From positions 3,658,001 through 3,722,000 of the forward strand of contig NZ_CP121666.1 of the NCBI RefSeq assembly GCF_029714325.1: a DNA stretch of 64,000 nucleotides. Reading direction: 5' to 3'. The position numbers and the translations under genes were made by a program. Shown piece after piece: positions 1 through 8,643 of the stretch. Each line of letters opens with the position of its first letter. Positions within the stretch are counted from its first letter, which is position 1. This DNA is from Bradyrhizobium sp. CB1717. GTDB taxonomy: Bacteria; Pseudomonadota; Alphaproteobacteria; Rhizobiales; Xanthobacteraceae. The notes under the pieces are model-generated. The model was not told where the DNA came from, did not search any database, and saw only the letters and a program-made list of their open reading frames with translations.

Positions 1-492
1 GAGGACGAGCCGGACATCCATTTCCTGCTGTCCGGCTGGGGCATCGGCTTCGCGCGGCTGAAGCAGTTGCAGGCGGAAGCAAACCTGCCCAATGTGTCCT
101 TCGTGGCACGGGTCGAAGACGCCGAGCTCGAGGCGTTTCTGGCGTCGGCCAATCTCTGGATCATTCCATACCGGAAGGACGTTGCGGGGGTGTCGGTGCC
201 AAGCCGGTTCTACAATCTGCTGGCGGTCGGCCGTCCTGTGGCACTGGTCTCGGAGCCGGAGGCCGAGGCCGCGTTGACGGTGGTGGAGAACGGGCTCGGC
301 TGGGTCGTGACGCCGGGCCGGGCCGATCAGCTCGCAGACGCAATCCGCGCGGCCTCCCATTCCGACGATGCTGCCATGGCGGAGCGCGCTGTGAAGGCGG
401 CGGCGAGGTTCGATCGCGCCACCGCGATGAACGCCTATGCTGCTCTGGTCGACGAATTGTTGCGCAACCCGGACCTTTCGGAGCAACGATGA
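1..492 (+). CDS. Glycosyltransferase, GT4-like C-terminal part (5' end outside window)
   Basis: The reading frame is open from the first base, so this is the last 163 residues of a longer protein. What is visible looks like the nucleotide-sugar-binding half of a GT-B glycosyltransferase: a beta-strand with LLSGWG, then a VSFVARVED loop, a hydrophobic LWIIPYR strand, a PSRFYNLLAVGRPV segment that corresponds to the donor-binding acidic/helix region of GT4 enzymes, and a final stretch typical of the C-terminal helix. It overlaps the next gene by four bases (ATGA), so the two are probably translated together and act in the same surface-polysaccharide pathway. The acceptor and donor cannot be inferred from the fragment. 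Confidence 0.75.
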   Translation, partial: EDEPDIHFLLSGWGIGFARLKQLQAEANLPNVSFVARVEDAELEAFLASANLWIIPYRKDVAGVSVPSRFYNLLAVGRPVALVSEPEAEAALTVVENGLGWVVTPGRADQLADAIRAASHSDDAAMAERAVKAAARFDRATAMNAYAALVDELLRNPDLSEQR

Positions 493-1436
493 GCGAGAGC
501 AAACCGGTCGTGCTGGTGACGGGAGCGAGCGGCTTTGTCGGCCGTCATGTCGTGCCCGCGCTCGCACGCGCCGGCTGGTCGGTCCGCCGCGCGGTGCGCA
601 GCTCCGAAGGCGCCGAGGACGAGGTCGTGATCGAGACGATCGGTCCCGACACCAACTGGCAGACGGCGCTCGAAGGCGTCGACGCCGTCGTCCATCTCGC
701 CGCGCGCGTGCATCACAAGCACGAGGAGCACGCCGTTCAGCTCTACCGCAACGTCAACATCGCCGGCACGCTGCATCTGGCGCGCTCGGCGGCGACGGCC
801 GGCGTGCGCCAGTTCATCTTCGTCAGCACCGTGCTCGTGCACGGTCGCAGCAACGACGGCCGTGCCCCCTTCAGCGAGGACGATATCCTGACGCCGCGCG
901 GCCTCTACGGCATGTCCAAGGCCGCGGCCGAGGCGGGGTTGAGGACGCTGGCGCGCGACGGCGCCATGAAGATCTCGGTGATCAGGCCGCCGCTGGTCTA
1001 TGGTGCCGGCGCCAAGGGCAATTTCGCGCTGTTGACGCGTGCGGTCAGCCTGGGACTGCCGCTGCCCTTTGCCGCGATCCGCAATCACCGCGCCTTCCTT
1101 GCCGTGCAGAACCTGTCCTCGTTCATCCTGGGCCGGCTCGCCCATCACGACCCCGCCAGCAATTTCGAGATCTTCCTGGTGGCCGACAGGGAACAGGTCT
1201 CGACGCCCGAATTCATCGAGCGCCTGGGCCGGGCCTCCGGCAAGATCCCGCGTCTGTTCCGCATGCCGCCGGACCTGCTCGGCATGCTCCTCAACGTGAT
1301 GGGACGGCAGGATACGCATGACAGCCTGATCGGCTCGCTCGAGCTCGACGTCTCCAAGGCGCTCGCGACCGGCTGGCAGCCGGAGGTCTCGCTCGACGAG
1401 GGCCTGCGGCTTGCGCTGTTGGCTCAGGAGCCTTGA
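489..1436 (+). CDS. NAD-dependent epimerase/dehydratase (extended SDR; possible 4-keto-sugar reductase)
   Basis: A 315-residue extended short-chain dehydrogenase. The Rossmann motif TGASGFVG lies at residues 11-18, the STV catalytic Ser/Thr at about 113-114 and the YxxxK pair at Y140/K144. The start is preceded by GGAG seven bases upstream and overlaps the end of the glycosyltransferase. The family includes UDP-hexose 4-epimerases and the WbpV/WreQ-type 4-keto-sugar reductases that make QuiNAc or FucNAc nucleotides. The convergent neighbour is a WbpL/WecA-type transferase, the usual partner of such reductases, so a role in making the first sugar of an O-antigen unit is a reasonable inference. 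The exact substrate is not shown by the sequence. Confidence 0.8.
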   Translation: MSESKPVVLVTGASGFVGRHVVPALARAGWSVRRAVRSSEGAEDEVVIETIGPDTNWQTALEGVDAVVHLAARVHHKHEEHAVQLYRNVNIAGTLHLARSAATAGVRQFIFVSTVLVHGRSNDGRAPFSEDDILTPRGLYGMSKAAAEAGLRTLARDGAMKISVIRPPLVYGAGAKGNFALLTRAVSLGLPLPFAAIRNHRAFLAVQNLSSFILGRLAHHDPASNFEIFLVADREQVSTPEFIERLGRASGKIPRLFRMPPDLLGMLLNVMGRQDTHDSLIGSLELDVSKALATGWQPEVSLDEGLRLALLAQEP

Positions 1437-2443
1437 GGGCGGGAGAAGCGCCGAAGCACGAAGCCGACCGCGATCGCACCGGCGAGCAGCGCGGGCAGCG
1501 TGACCGCCATCGTCGCGGCGCGAACGGCGAGGATCGCCAGCCCCGCGAGCACGAGGTTGAGCAGGAAGACTTCGCCGGTCACCCGGGACACCGAAAAACC
1601 GTTGTCGGTCGCGCGCTGATAGAAATGCGAACGGTGCGCCGACCAGAACTGCTCGCGGCGCGCGATGCGCCGAAACAGCGTGATGGTGGCATCGGCGAGG
1701 TAGTAGGCCGGCAGCAGCAGCGCCGCGGCCGCTTGCCCGTGCCAGGCGAGTTCGAGCAGGCACCAGCCGAGCAGGAGGCCGATCGGCAGGCTGCCGACAT
1801 CGCCCAAGAACACTTTTGCGACCGGCTTGTTGAAGGGCGCAAAGCCGAGCATGGCGCCGCACAGCGTGGTGGCAATCAGCGTTGCAGGCCCTGAGAGCTC
1901 GCCGAGCCATCCGAGCAGCAGCAGCGCCGCGGTGACCGGCACCACTTCCGCCACCGTCATCAGGTCGAGCCCGTCCATGAAGTTGACGAGGTTCACGAAC
2001 CAGACGCCGGCGAGCAGGATGAGTCCGCGCTCCAGTGCAAGAGGCATCGCCGGCACGATGCGCGCCGTCTCGGGCGCGGTGAACACGACGGCGCCGACGG
2101 TGGCTGCCTGCAGCACGAGCCGCACGGTCACCGGCAGCGATACGATGTCGTCGGCAAATCCGACCAGCGCGATCGCGATTGTCGCAATGACCAGCGCCGG
2201 CGGGATCGCGACGCTCGCCCAGGCCGCCCATACGGCTGCGACCAGCAGCGTCGCCGATATCACCGCGATGCCGGCACCCTGGGGCGTCGGGACACGATGC
2301 GAGGACCGCGCATTCGGCCGCGCCAGCGCGTAGCGCTGGAGCAGGGGGCGGCTTGTCGAGGTGATGACGGCCGATATCAGCGCGGCAATCGCCAGGGCAA
2401 GCAGCGCGGGCACGGCGGCAACGGCTTCGGTGGCCAGGTTCAC
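1424..2443 (-). CDS. Undecaprenyl-phosphate glycosyl-1-phosphate transferase, MraY/WecA/WbpL family
   Basis: About 339 residues, an almost fully hydrophobic polytopic membrane protein. Family signatures visible are HRVPTPQGAGIAV near the N-terminus, GFADDIVSLP with the paired aspartates, and NFMDGLD, the Mg-binding motif of the MraY/WecA/TagO family. These enzymes load a sugar phosphate onto undecaprenyl phosphate and start O-antigen or capsule repeat synthesis. The start is a GTG whose last two bases form the stop of the upstream gene (GTGA), indicating translational coupling with the flippase-like gene; the long upstream extension of the frame is a shadow of that gene. The 3' end overlaps the convergent epimerase gene by 13 bases. 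Confidence 0.85.
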   Translation of the reverse strand: MNLATEAVAAVPALLALAIAALISAVITSTSRPLLQRYALARPNARSSHRVPTPQGAGIAVISATLLVAAVWAAWASVAIPPALVIATIAIALVGFADDIVSLPVTVRLVLQAATVGAVVFTAPETARIVPAMPLALERGLILLAGVWFVNLVNFMDGLDLMTVAEVVPVTAALLLLGWLGELSGPATLIATTLCGAMLGFAPFNKPVAKVFLGDVGSLPIGLLLGWCLLELAWHGQAAAALLLPAYYLADATITLFRRIARREQFWSAHRSHFYQRATDNGFSVSRVTGEVFLLNLVLAGLAILAVRAATMAVTLPALLAGAIAVGFVLRRFSRPQGS

Positions 2444-3399
2444 TCCGGCGCTCCGATCGGTGCCGAGCCTTGCGCGGCTTTCTCCGCGCTCAGGATCCAG
2501 ACGAGGCCACCGACCGCGCCGACGATGAAGTACACCGCGCCGAACAGCAGCGAGATGTTGACGCCCTCGTTGGCGGCAAGGCCCGCGAAGCCGAAGGCGA
2601 GGCCCATGGTGGCCTCGCGCACGCCCCAGCCCGCGATCGAGATCGGCATCATCGTGATCAGCATCACCGGCGGCACGAGCTGGAACACGTCGTTGAAGCC
2701 GACGGGAGCGGCAATCGACTGCACGACGCACCAGGCGATGACGACTGTGAGCACATGTACGGCAAGCGAGAGAATCGAGACGATCGGTCCGCGCGTGCGG
2801 CTGAAGATCACGCGGTTCGCAATCACGGCGCAGGCGTGGATGTGATGCGTGGCCCACCAGGTTTTCAGCCAGCGCCATTTCAGCGCGCCGAAGACCAGGA
2901 AGCCGAGACCACCCGCGAGCGCGGCGAGGTCGACCAGCAGCAGCGCCGAGCGCCCGTGCGGATCGGTGATGAGGGCGTAGCTCCAGGGCAGGCTCGCGAC
3001 GATGAGGATCGCGAGCGCGATCAGGCCGATCGCGCGGTCGACGAAGATCGAGTAGGTCGCAGCGCGCCAGCCGGCACCGGCGCGCGCGACCAGCCACAGG
3101 CGGACCGCATCGCCGCCGATCGCGGAGGGCAGGGTCTGGTTGAAGAACGAGCCGATCACGTTGTAGCGCATCGCGCGGGCGAGCTCGAGCGGCGCGCCGC
3201 ATGCGGCGCTGATCTCGCGCCAGCGCAGCACGCCGACGAAGATCTGCAGGAACGTGATCGCGATCGCGAGGCCGATCCAGAACAGGCTGGTCACGGTGAA
3301 ACGCGAAAACAGTTCGGACAGATCGACCTTGCGCAGCGCCAGGTAGAGCAGCGCCGCGGAAATCAGGATCTTGGCCGCAGAAAGCAGGATTCGGCGCAT
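2440..3399 (-). CDS. Flippase-like membrane protein, lysylphosphatidylglycerol synthase TM/UPF0104 family
   Basis: About 319 residues from the ATG chosen; an upstream in-frame start would add 32 non-hydrophobic residues that look non-coding. The N-terminus (ILISAALLYLALRKVDLSEL) is characteristic of the AglD/MprF-N-type membrane family, and about eight hydrophobic helices follow, with the conserved NQTLPSAIGGDAVRLW and GWGVREATMGLAFG segments of this family. The family is thought to move or modify lipid-linked substrates, but no reaction is firmly assigned for this branch. It is the first gene of a two-gene operon with the glycosyl-1-phosphate transferase, coupled by GTGA, which points to a job in lipid-linked glycan assembly. 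Confidence 0.8.
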   Translation of the reverse strand: MRRILLSAAKILISAALLYLALRKVDLSELFSRFTVTSLFWIGLAIAITFLQIFVGVLRWREISAACGAPLELARAMRYNVIGSFFNQTLPSAIGGDAVRLWLVARAGAGWRAATYSIFVDRAIGLIALAILIVASLPWSYALITDPHGRSALLLVDLAALAGGLGFLVFGALKWRWLKTWWATHHIHACAVIANRVIFSRTRGPIVSILSLAVHVLTVVIAWCVVQSIAAPVGFNDVFQLVPPVMLITMMPISIAGWGVREATMGLAFGFAGLAANEGVNISLLFGAVYFIVGAVGGLVWILSAEKAAQGSAPIGAPE

Positions 3400-3497
3400 C
3401 TCGCCCGCATGAACAGGGTTTGCGAAGATTGTGGCAACCCGACGCGAGGCGCCGAATTCGGCCGCTTTGGTATGGTCTTGGCGCCGATCTTGCAATA

Positions 3498-3533
3498 GCG
3501 GTGATTAGGAGCGGTGATTAGGAGCGGTTATAA
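3498..3533. repeat. Short tandem repeat in epimerase leader region
   Basis: The 13-base unit GCGGTGATTAGGA occurs twice in direct succession and a third, degenerate unit (GCGGTTATAA) follows. It lies between the divergent flippase-like and UDP-glucuronate 4-epimerase genes. An imperfect dyad (GTCATGAACGG / CCGTTATGAC) follows directly at about 3540-3560. Either could be a regulator site; no known consensus is matched. Confidence 0.6.
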
Positions 3534-3645
3534 GCGGCGGTCATGAACGGCCGTTATGACGGGCCGGACGGCGACACTTGCGACCCCCTCGATACGGCGG
3601 CTAAAGAGGCGCAGAAAGGCCGGGGATCGGGTCCCTGGGAACAGG

Positions 3646-4635
3646 ATGACAGATCAGGCGATTTTGGTCACCGGTGCCGCCGGATTCATCGGCTTTCACC
3701 TCGCCCGGCAGCTTCTGGCCGAAGGCCGGCCGGTCGTCGGGCTCGACAATCTCAACAGCTATTATGACCCGGCACTGAAACAGGCGCGCCTGGAACTGCT
3801 CAGCCGCGATTCCCGCTTCGCCTTCGTCAAGGCCGATCTCGCCGACCGCGGAGCCATGTCGGCGCTGTTTGCGCGCCACCGATTCACGCAAGTCGTGCAC
3901 ATGGCCGCCCAGGCCGGCGTGCGCTACTCGATCGAGCAGCCGCAGGCTTACGCCGATTCCAATCTGCAGGGCTTTCTCAACGTGCTGGAGGGCTGCCGCC
4001 ACAATGGCTGCCGCCATCTCGTCTACGCCTCGTCATCCTCCGTTTACGGCGCCAACACGAAACTGCCATTTGCGGTCAAGGACCGCACCGACCATCCGGT
4101 GAGCTTCTACGCTGCGACCAAGAAGGCCAACGAGGTGATGGCGCAGTCCTACAGCCATCTCTACCGGCTGCCGGTCACGGCCTTGCGCTTCTTCACCATC
4201 TACGGCCCGTGGGGACGGCCCGATATGGCCATGTTTCTGTTTGTGAACGCCATCATGGAGGGCCGGCCGATCCGGCTCTTTAACCATGGCAGGATGCGCC
4301 GCGACTTCACCTATATTGACGATGTCACCCGTGTCGTGTCCAAGCTGATCGATCGGGTGCCTGTGGATGATCCGGCTGCCGCAAATGCGCCGTCTAAGGT
4401 CTACAATGTCGGCAACCACCACCCCGAGGAGCTGATGCATGTCGTCGGACTCCTGGAGCAGGAGCTGGGTCGGACGGCGATCAAAGAATTGCTGCCGATG
4501 CAGCCGGGAGACGTCTTGGAAACGTTCGCGGATGTCAAGGACCTGATGCGCGACACCGGCTTTGCGCCGTCAACGCCGATCGCGCAGGGGGTCCGTAATT
4601 TTGTCACCTGGTATCGGGACTACTTCAAGGTTTGA
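3646..4635 (+). CDS. UDP-glucuronate 4-epimerase
   Basis: A 329-residue extended SDR that interconverts UDP-glucuronate and UDP-galacturonate. Visible motifs: TGAAGFIG at the N-terminus, HMAAQAGVRYS, SSSSVYG, the catalytic YAATKK, and the RFFTIYGPWGRPDMA segment that is diagnostic of the LpsL/Cap1J-type glucuronate epimerases. The ATG before TDQAILVTG was chosen over a start 30 codons upstream because the Rossmann strand should begin within a few residues of the N-terminus. It ends one base before the manC start and is surely in the same transcript. UDP-galacturonate is a known building block of rhizobial LPS and lipid A. Confidence 0.92.
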   Translation: MTDQAILVTGAAGFIGFHLARQLLAEGRPVVGLDNLNSYYDPALKQARLELLSRDSRFAFVKADLADRGAMSALFARHRFTQVVHMAAQAGVRYSIEQPQAYADSNLQGFLNVLEGCRHNGCRHLVYASSSSVYGANTKLPFAVKDRTDHPVSFYAATKKANEVMAQSYSHLYRLPVTALRFFTIYGPWGRPDMAMFLFVNAIMEGRPIRLFNHGRMRRDFTYIDDVTRVVSKLIDRVPVDDPAAANAPSKVYNVGNHHPEELMHVVGLLEQELGRTAIKELLPMQPGDVLETFADVKDLMRDTGFAPSTPIAQGVRNFVTWYRDYFKV

Positions 4636-4636
4636 G

Positions 4637-6055
4637 ATGACGATGGACAAACGCATTATCCCCCTGATCATGTGCGGCGGTGCCGGCACGCGGCTGTGGC
4701 CAGCCTCGCGCGAGGTGCGCCCGAAGCAGTTCCTGCCGCTGTTCGGCACGCGCTCGACCTTCCAGGACACGCTGCTGCGCGTCTCGGATGCATCGCTGTT
4801 CGATCGCCCGATCGTCATCACCAATGCGGCCTATCGCTTCATGGTGCTGGAGCAGCTCGCCGAGATCGGCATCGAGGCCGACGTGATCCTCGAGCCGATG
4901 CGGCGCGACTCCGGCCCTGCGATCGCAGCCGGCGCCGTGTTCGCGCAGAACCGCGCCAGTGAAGCGATCGTGCTCGCGCTCGCCGCCGATCACGTCGTGC
5001 AGGACAATGCCGCCTTCGTCGCGGCGTGCCGCGAAGGCCTCACCGCCGCGAGCGCCGGGCGCATCGTCACCTTCGGCGTCAAGCCGGAGCGGCCCGCGAC
5101 CGAATATGGCTATATCAGCCCGGGCGACGTGATCTCCGGAGAGGTTCACGCGGTCGCGCGTTTCGTCGAGAAGCCCGACGCCGTGAAGGCGGCCGACTAC
5201 GTCAATTCGGGCTACCTCTGGAACAGCGGCAACTTCATGTTCCCGGCGGCCGTCCTGCTCGACGAATACCGCAAGGTCGATGCGGCAAGCGTCGAGACGG
5301 TCTCCAACGCGGTCACCAATGCCGGCCGCGATCTCGGCTTCGTCACGCTGGAGCCCGAGGCGTTCGGCGCGGCCAAGGCGATCTCGATCGACTATGCCGT
5401 GATGGAGAAGACCTCGCGCGCCGCCGTGGTGCCGGTGTCCTGCGGCTGGTCCGATGTCGGCTCCTGGCATGCGGTGTGGGAGCTGTCCGAGAAGGACGCG
5501 CAGGGCAACGCGGCGCACGGCACCGCGGTGTTCGAGGATTCCCGCAACTGCAACGTCACCACCGATTCCGCGCTGGTCGCGCTCGAAGGCGTCGATGATC
5601 TCGTCGTGGTCGCGACTGCGGACGCGGTGCTCGTCTCGCGCCAGAAGGATGCCAACGGCCTGAAGCGTCTGGTGACCAAGCTCAAGACGGTCGCGCCGAA
5701 GGTCACCGAGGAGCATCTCAAGGTGCACCGTCCGTGGGGCAGCTATCAGTCCGTCGACAACGGCGCGCGCCACCAGGTCAAGCGCATCGTGGTGAAGCCG
5801 GGCGGACGGCTGTCGCTGCAGAAGCACCACCATCGTGCCGAGCACTGGATCGTGGTCCGCGGCGCGGCCCAGGTGACCGTCAACGAGACCGTGAAGACCG
5901 TGCACGAGAACGAGTCGATCTACATCCCCATGGGCGCGGTCCATCGTCTTGAAAACCCCGGTAAAATCATGCTGGAGCTGATCGAGGTCCAGACCGGCTC
6001 CTATCTCGGGGAAGACGACATCATCCGGATTGAAGACGACTATCAAAGGTCGTAA
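4637..6055 (+). CDS. manC: Mannose-1-phosphate guanylyltransferase / mannose-6-phosphate isomerase
   Basis: A 472-residue bifunctional enzyme making GDP-mannose. The nucleotidyltransferase signature GGAGTRLWPASRE followed by RPKQFLPL lies within the first 30 residues. LALAADHVV, VARFVEKPD and YLWNSGNFMF are further conserved parts of the GMP domain. The C-terminal cupin (about residues 340-472) carries the phosphomannose isomerase pattern RPWGSY, KPGGRLSLQKHHHRAEHW and the terminal LIEVQTGSYLGEDDI. Two ATGs two codons apart are possible starts. The gene directly follows the UDP-glucuronate epimerase, so GDP-mannose and UDP-galacturonate supply look co-expressed. The next 183 bases hold no gene; a GC-rich imperfect dyad near 6079-6121 may act as a transcription stop but has no clear U-tract. 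Confidence 0.93.
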   Translation: MTMDKRIIPLIMCGGAGTRLWPASREVRPKQFLPLFGTRSTFQDTLLRVSDASLFDRPIVITNAAYRFMVLEQLAEIGIEADVILEPMRRDSGPAIAAGAVFAQNRASEAIVLALAADHVVQDNAAFVAACREGLTAASAGRIVTFGVKPERPATEYGYISPGDVISGEVHAVARFVEKPDAVKAADYVNSGYLWNSGNFMFPAAVLLDEYRKVDAASVETVSNAVTNAGRDLGFVTLEPEAFGAAKAISIDYAVMEKTSRAAVVPVSCGWSDVGSWHAVWELSEKDAQGNAAHGTAVFEDSRNCNVTTDSALVALEGVDDLVVVATADAVLVSRQKDANGLKRLVTKLKTVAPKVTEEHLKVHRPWGSYQSVDNGARHQVKRIVVKPGGRLSLQKHHHRAEHWIVVRGAAQVTVNETVKTVHENESIYIPMGAVHRLENPGKIMLELIEVQTGSYLGEDDIIRIEDDYQRS

Positions 6056-6238
6056 CCAGCAGGCTCCGAATCACGCGACCCGGGCCGGTAAGGCGGTCTC
6101 TTTTCCGGCTTAAGGCCCGGGGAACGTGTAACTTTTTGAATCAAATCGTGTCCGGACCGTCAGGCCGGCATTCGCCACAAATATGGCGCCCGTGCTAGAA
6201 GCGGCCCGGGGATTTGCGTTGAATCGGGGTTTGCTCAG

Positions 6239-7243
6239 ATGAGTTCCAAAGGGTCTGCACCGGCAAAGGCCGGCTTGCGCGTCGGCGTGATTGGCGCGGG
6301 CGTTATGGGCAGCAACCATGCGCGCGTGCTTAGCGGTCTTCCCGGCGTCAGCCTCGTCGGCGTCGTCGATCCGTCACCGGCGCATCTGACGCGCACCACC
6401 GAGCTTGCGGGCTGCCAGGGCTTCGAGACGCTCGACCAGCTCTTCGCCGCCGGCGTCGATGCCGTCACCATCGCGGCGCCGACCCATCTGCATCACGAGG
6501 TCGCGCTCGCCTGCATCGCCAAGAACATCCATGTCCTGGTCGAGAAGCCGATTGCGTCCACGGTCGAAGAGGGCCGCGAGATTGTCGCCGCTGCGCGAGA
6601 TGCAGGCGTGACGCTGATGGTCGGCCATGTCGAGCGGTTCAATCCGGCAGTTGCCGCCGTCAAGCAGGCGATCGCAGGCGAGGACATTCTCTCCATCGCG
6701 ATCACGCGCGTCGGCCCGTTCCCGCCGCGCATGTCCAATGTCGGCGTCGTCATCGACCTTGCCGTGCACGACATCGACCTGATCCGCTGGTTCACCGAAT
6801 CCGACATCGTCGAGGTGCAGCCGCAATTGTCGAGCGCGGTCGCCGAGCGCGAGGACATCGCGCTGCTCCAATTCCGCACCGCCAATGGCGTGCTCGCCCA
6901 CATCAACACCAACTGGCTGACGCCGTTCAAGGCGCGCAGCGTCACGGTCGCGACCCGCGGCAAATATGTGATGGGCGATCTGCTCACGCGCCAGGTCACC
7001 GAGTGCTTCGGCTTCAAGCCGGATGGCAGCTATTCGATGCGGCATCTGCCGGTCGGCCATGACGAGCCGCTGCGCGCAGAGCTGATCGCGTTCCTTAAAG
7101 CCGTGCGCCATGGCGAGACGCCGGCGGTCACGGGCGATGAGGGCGTTGCCAGCCTCGAGATCGCGACGCAGTGCCTGGAGACGCCCTCGCGTCCCGCCGC
7201 GACGGCGCCCGCCCGCAAGGAGCCGCGCCGCGTCGCCGGCTGA
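6239..7243 (+). CDS. Gfo/Idh/MocA-family dehydrogenase, candidate UDP-GlcNAc 3-dehydrogenase (GnnA-like)
   Basis: A 334-residue NAD(P)-dependent oxidoreductase. The Rossmann motif VGVIGAGVMGSNHARVL is at residues 15-31, the EKPIAST catalytic lysine motif near residue 102, GHVERFNP at about 129, and DLAVHDIDLIRWF provides the aspartate/histidine of the Gfo/Idh/MocA active site. It lies nine bases upstream of a DegT/DnrJ/EryC1-type aminotransferase. This gene pair is the known logic for 3-amino sugar nucleotides: oxidation at C3 and then transamination (GnnA/GnnB on UDP-GlcNAc, or WbpB/WbpE on the uronic acid form). Which of these applies is inferred from context, not from residues. Confidence 0.8.
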   Translation: MSSKGSAPAKAGLRVGVIGAGVMGSNHARVLSGLPGVSLVGVVDPSPAHLTRTTELAGCQGFETLDQLFAAGVDAVTIAAPTHLHHEVALACIAKNIHVLVEKPIASTVEEGREIVAAARDAGVTLMVGHVERFNPAVAAVKQAIAGEDILSIAITRVGPFPPRMSNVGVVIDLAVHDIDLIRWFTESDIVEVQPQLSSAVAEREDIALLQFRTANGVLAHINTNWLTPFKARSVTVATRGKYVMGDLLTRQVTECFGFKPDGSYSMRHLPVGHDEPLRAELIAFLKAVRHGETPAVTGDEGVASLEIATQCLETPSRPAATAPARKEPRRVAG

Positions 7244-7276
7244 TCCCTTTCCATGTCGACTACTCAAGAAGGCGTC

Positions 7277-8428
7277 ATGAACCAGCATCTGCGTTCCGAA
7301 CCCATTCCCTTCATCGACGTCGCCTCGCAGCGCCGCCGGCTCGGCGCCTCGCTCGACGCCGCCGTCAAGCGCGTGATGGACCATTGCCAGTTCGTCAACG
7401 GGCCCGAAGTCTTCGAGCTCGAGAAGCAGCTGGCGGCCTACTCAGGCGCCAAGCACGTGATCGGCTGCGCCAGCGGCACCGACGCGATCCTGATGGTGAT
7501 GATGGCGAAGAATGTCGGGCCCGGCGATGCCGTGTTTTGTCCGTCCTTCACCTTCATCGCGACGGCGTCGCCGGTGGCGCGGACCGGTGCGACGCCCGTT
7601 TATGTCGACGTCGACGAGACGACCTTCAACATGAGCCCGGAATCGCTCAAACGCGGCATCGCGACCGCCCGGAAAGCGGGCCTGAAGCCGGTCGCGGTGA
7701 TTCCGGTCGACCTGTTCGGCCAGCCCGCCGATCACGACGCCATTGCCGAGATCGCCAGGGCCGAAGGCCTGTTCGTGCTCGACGACGCCGCACAAGGCTT
7801 TGGCGCGAGCTACAAGGGCCGCAAGCTCGGTACGCTGGCGCTCGCCACCGCAACGAGCTTCTTCCCGGCAAAGCCGCTCGGCTGCTTCGGCGATGGCGGC
7901 GCGATCTTCACCGATGACGACGAGCTCGCGGCGACGCTGCGCAGCATCCGCGTGCACGGGCAGGGCGTCGACAAATACGACAACGTCCGCCTCGGCCTCA
8001 CCGGCCGGCTCGACACCATGCAGGCCGCGGTCCTGATCGAGAAGCTGAAGATCTTTGACGACGAGATCGCCGCCCGCAACAGGGTCGCGGAACGCTATGC
8101 GCGCGGCCTCAGCAACGTCGTCACCGTGCCGCGCCTTGCACCCGGCAACACTTCGGTCTGGGCGCAGTACACCATTCGCCTGCCTGAAGGCACCGACCGC
8201 GACGGCTTTGCGGCCGCGCTGAAGGCCCAGGGCGTGCCGACCGCGATCTATTACGGCAAGTCGATGCACCAGCAGACCGCCTACAAGCAGTATCCGGTCG
8301 CCGAAGGCGGATTGCCGGGTTGCGAGCGCCTGTCGCAGGACGTCATCAGCCTGCCGATGCACGCCTATCTGACCGAAGCCGACCAGGAGCGAATCATCGC
8401 CGCCGTGCGCGGCGCGCTCGCGGGCTGA
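7277..8428 (+). CDS. DegT/DnrJ/EryC1/StrS-family sugar aminotransferase, candidate GnnB-like
   Basis: About 383 residues. The PLP-binding lysine is in the SFFPAKPLG motif (about K199), with the aspartate-containing LDDAAQGFGA motif upstream and GDGGAIFTDD downstream; GCASGTDA binds the PLP phosphate. The ATG at the start given is preceded by AAGAAGG at a good distance, whereas the earlier in-frame ATG eight codons upstream has no ribosome-binding site. The family transfers an amino group from glutamate to a keto-sugar nucleotide. Tight linkage to the Gfo/Idh/MocA dehydrogenase suggests the two act consecutively to make a 3-amino-3-deoxy sugar nucleotide. No acetyltransferase lies next to them in this window. 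Confidence 0.87.
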   Translation: MNQHLRSEPIPFIDVASQRRRLGASLDAAVKRVMDHCQFVNGPEVFELEKQLAAYSGAKHVIGCASGTDAILMVMMAKNVGPGDAVFCPSFTFIATASPVARTGATPVYVDVDETTFNMSPESLKRGIATARKAGLKPVAVIPVDLFGQPADHDAIAEIARAEGLFVLDDAAQGFGASYKGRKLGTLALATATSFFPAKPLGCFGDGGAIFTDDDELAATLRSIRVHGQGVDKYDNVRLGLTGRLDTMQAAVLIEKLKIFDDEIAARNRVAERYARGLSNVVTVPRLAPGNTSVWAQYTIRLPEGTDRDGFAAALKAQGVPTAIYYGKSMHQQTAYKQYPVAEGGLPGCERLSQDVISLPMHAYLTEADQERIIAAVRGALAG

Positions 8429-8434
8429 TTTCTT

Positions 8435-8580
8435 CCCCTCTCCCCTTGCGGGAGAGGGTGGCTTCGCGAAGCGAAGCCGGGTGAGGGGTATCTCTCCGCA
8501 CGGTATGCGCTGAGAGATACCCCTCACCCCAATGAGCCTGCGTCTACCAGCGTCGCTGCCCTCTCCGCAAGGGGAGAGGG
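8435..8580. repeat. Long palindromic intergenic repeat (CCCTCTCCCCTTGCGG type)
   Basis: The outer arms CCCTCTCCCCTTGCGGGAGAGGG and its near-exact reverse complement flank inner arms GTGAGGGGTATCTCTC (8481-8496) and GAGAGATACCCCTCAC (8512-8527), with a small GCTTCGCGAAGCGAAGC hairpin between. The whole intergenic space before murJ can therefore fold as one long hairpin. It resembles the dispersed palindromic repeats common in Bradyrhizobium. It may stop transcription of the sugar genes in passing. Confidence 0.85.
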
Positions 8581-8643
8581 CGCAGCCATGCGCATCGCAA
8601 GATGCAATCGACCTCTGCCCGATAAGCCTCTAGAAGAGTCCGC

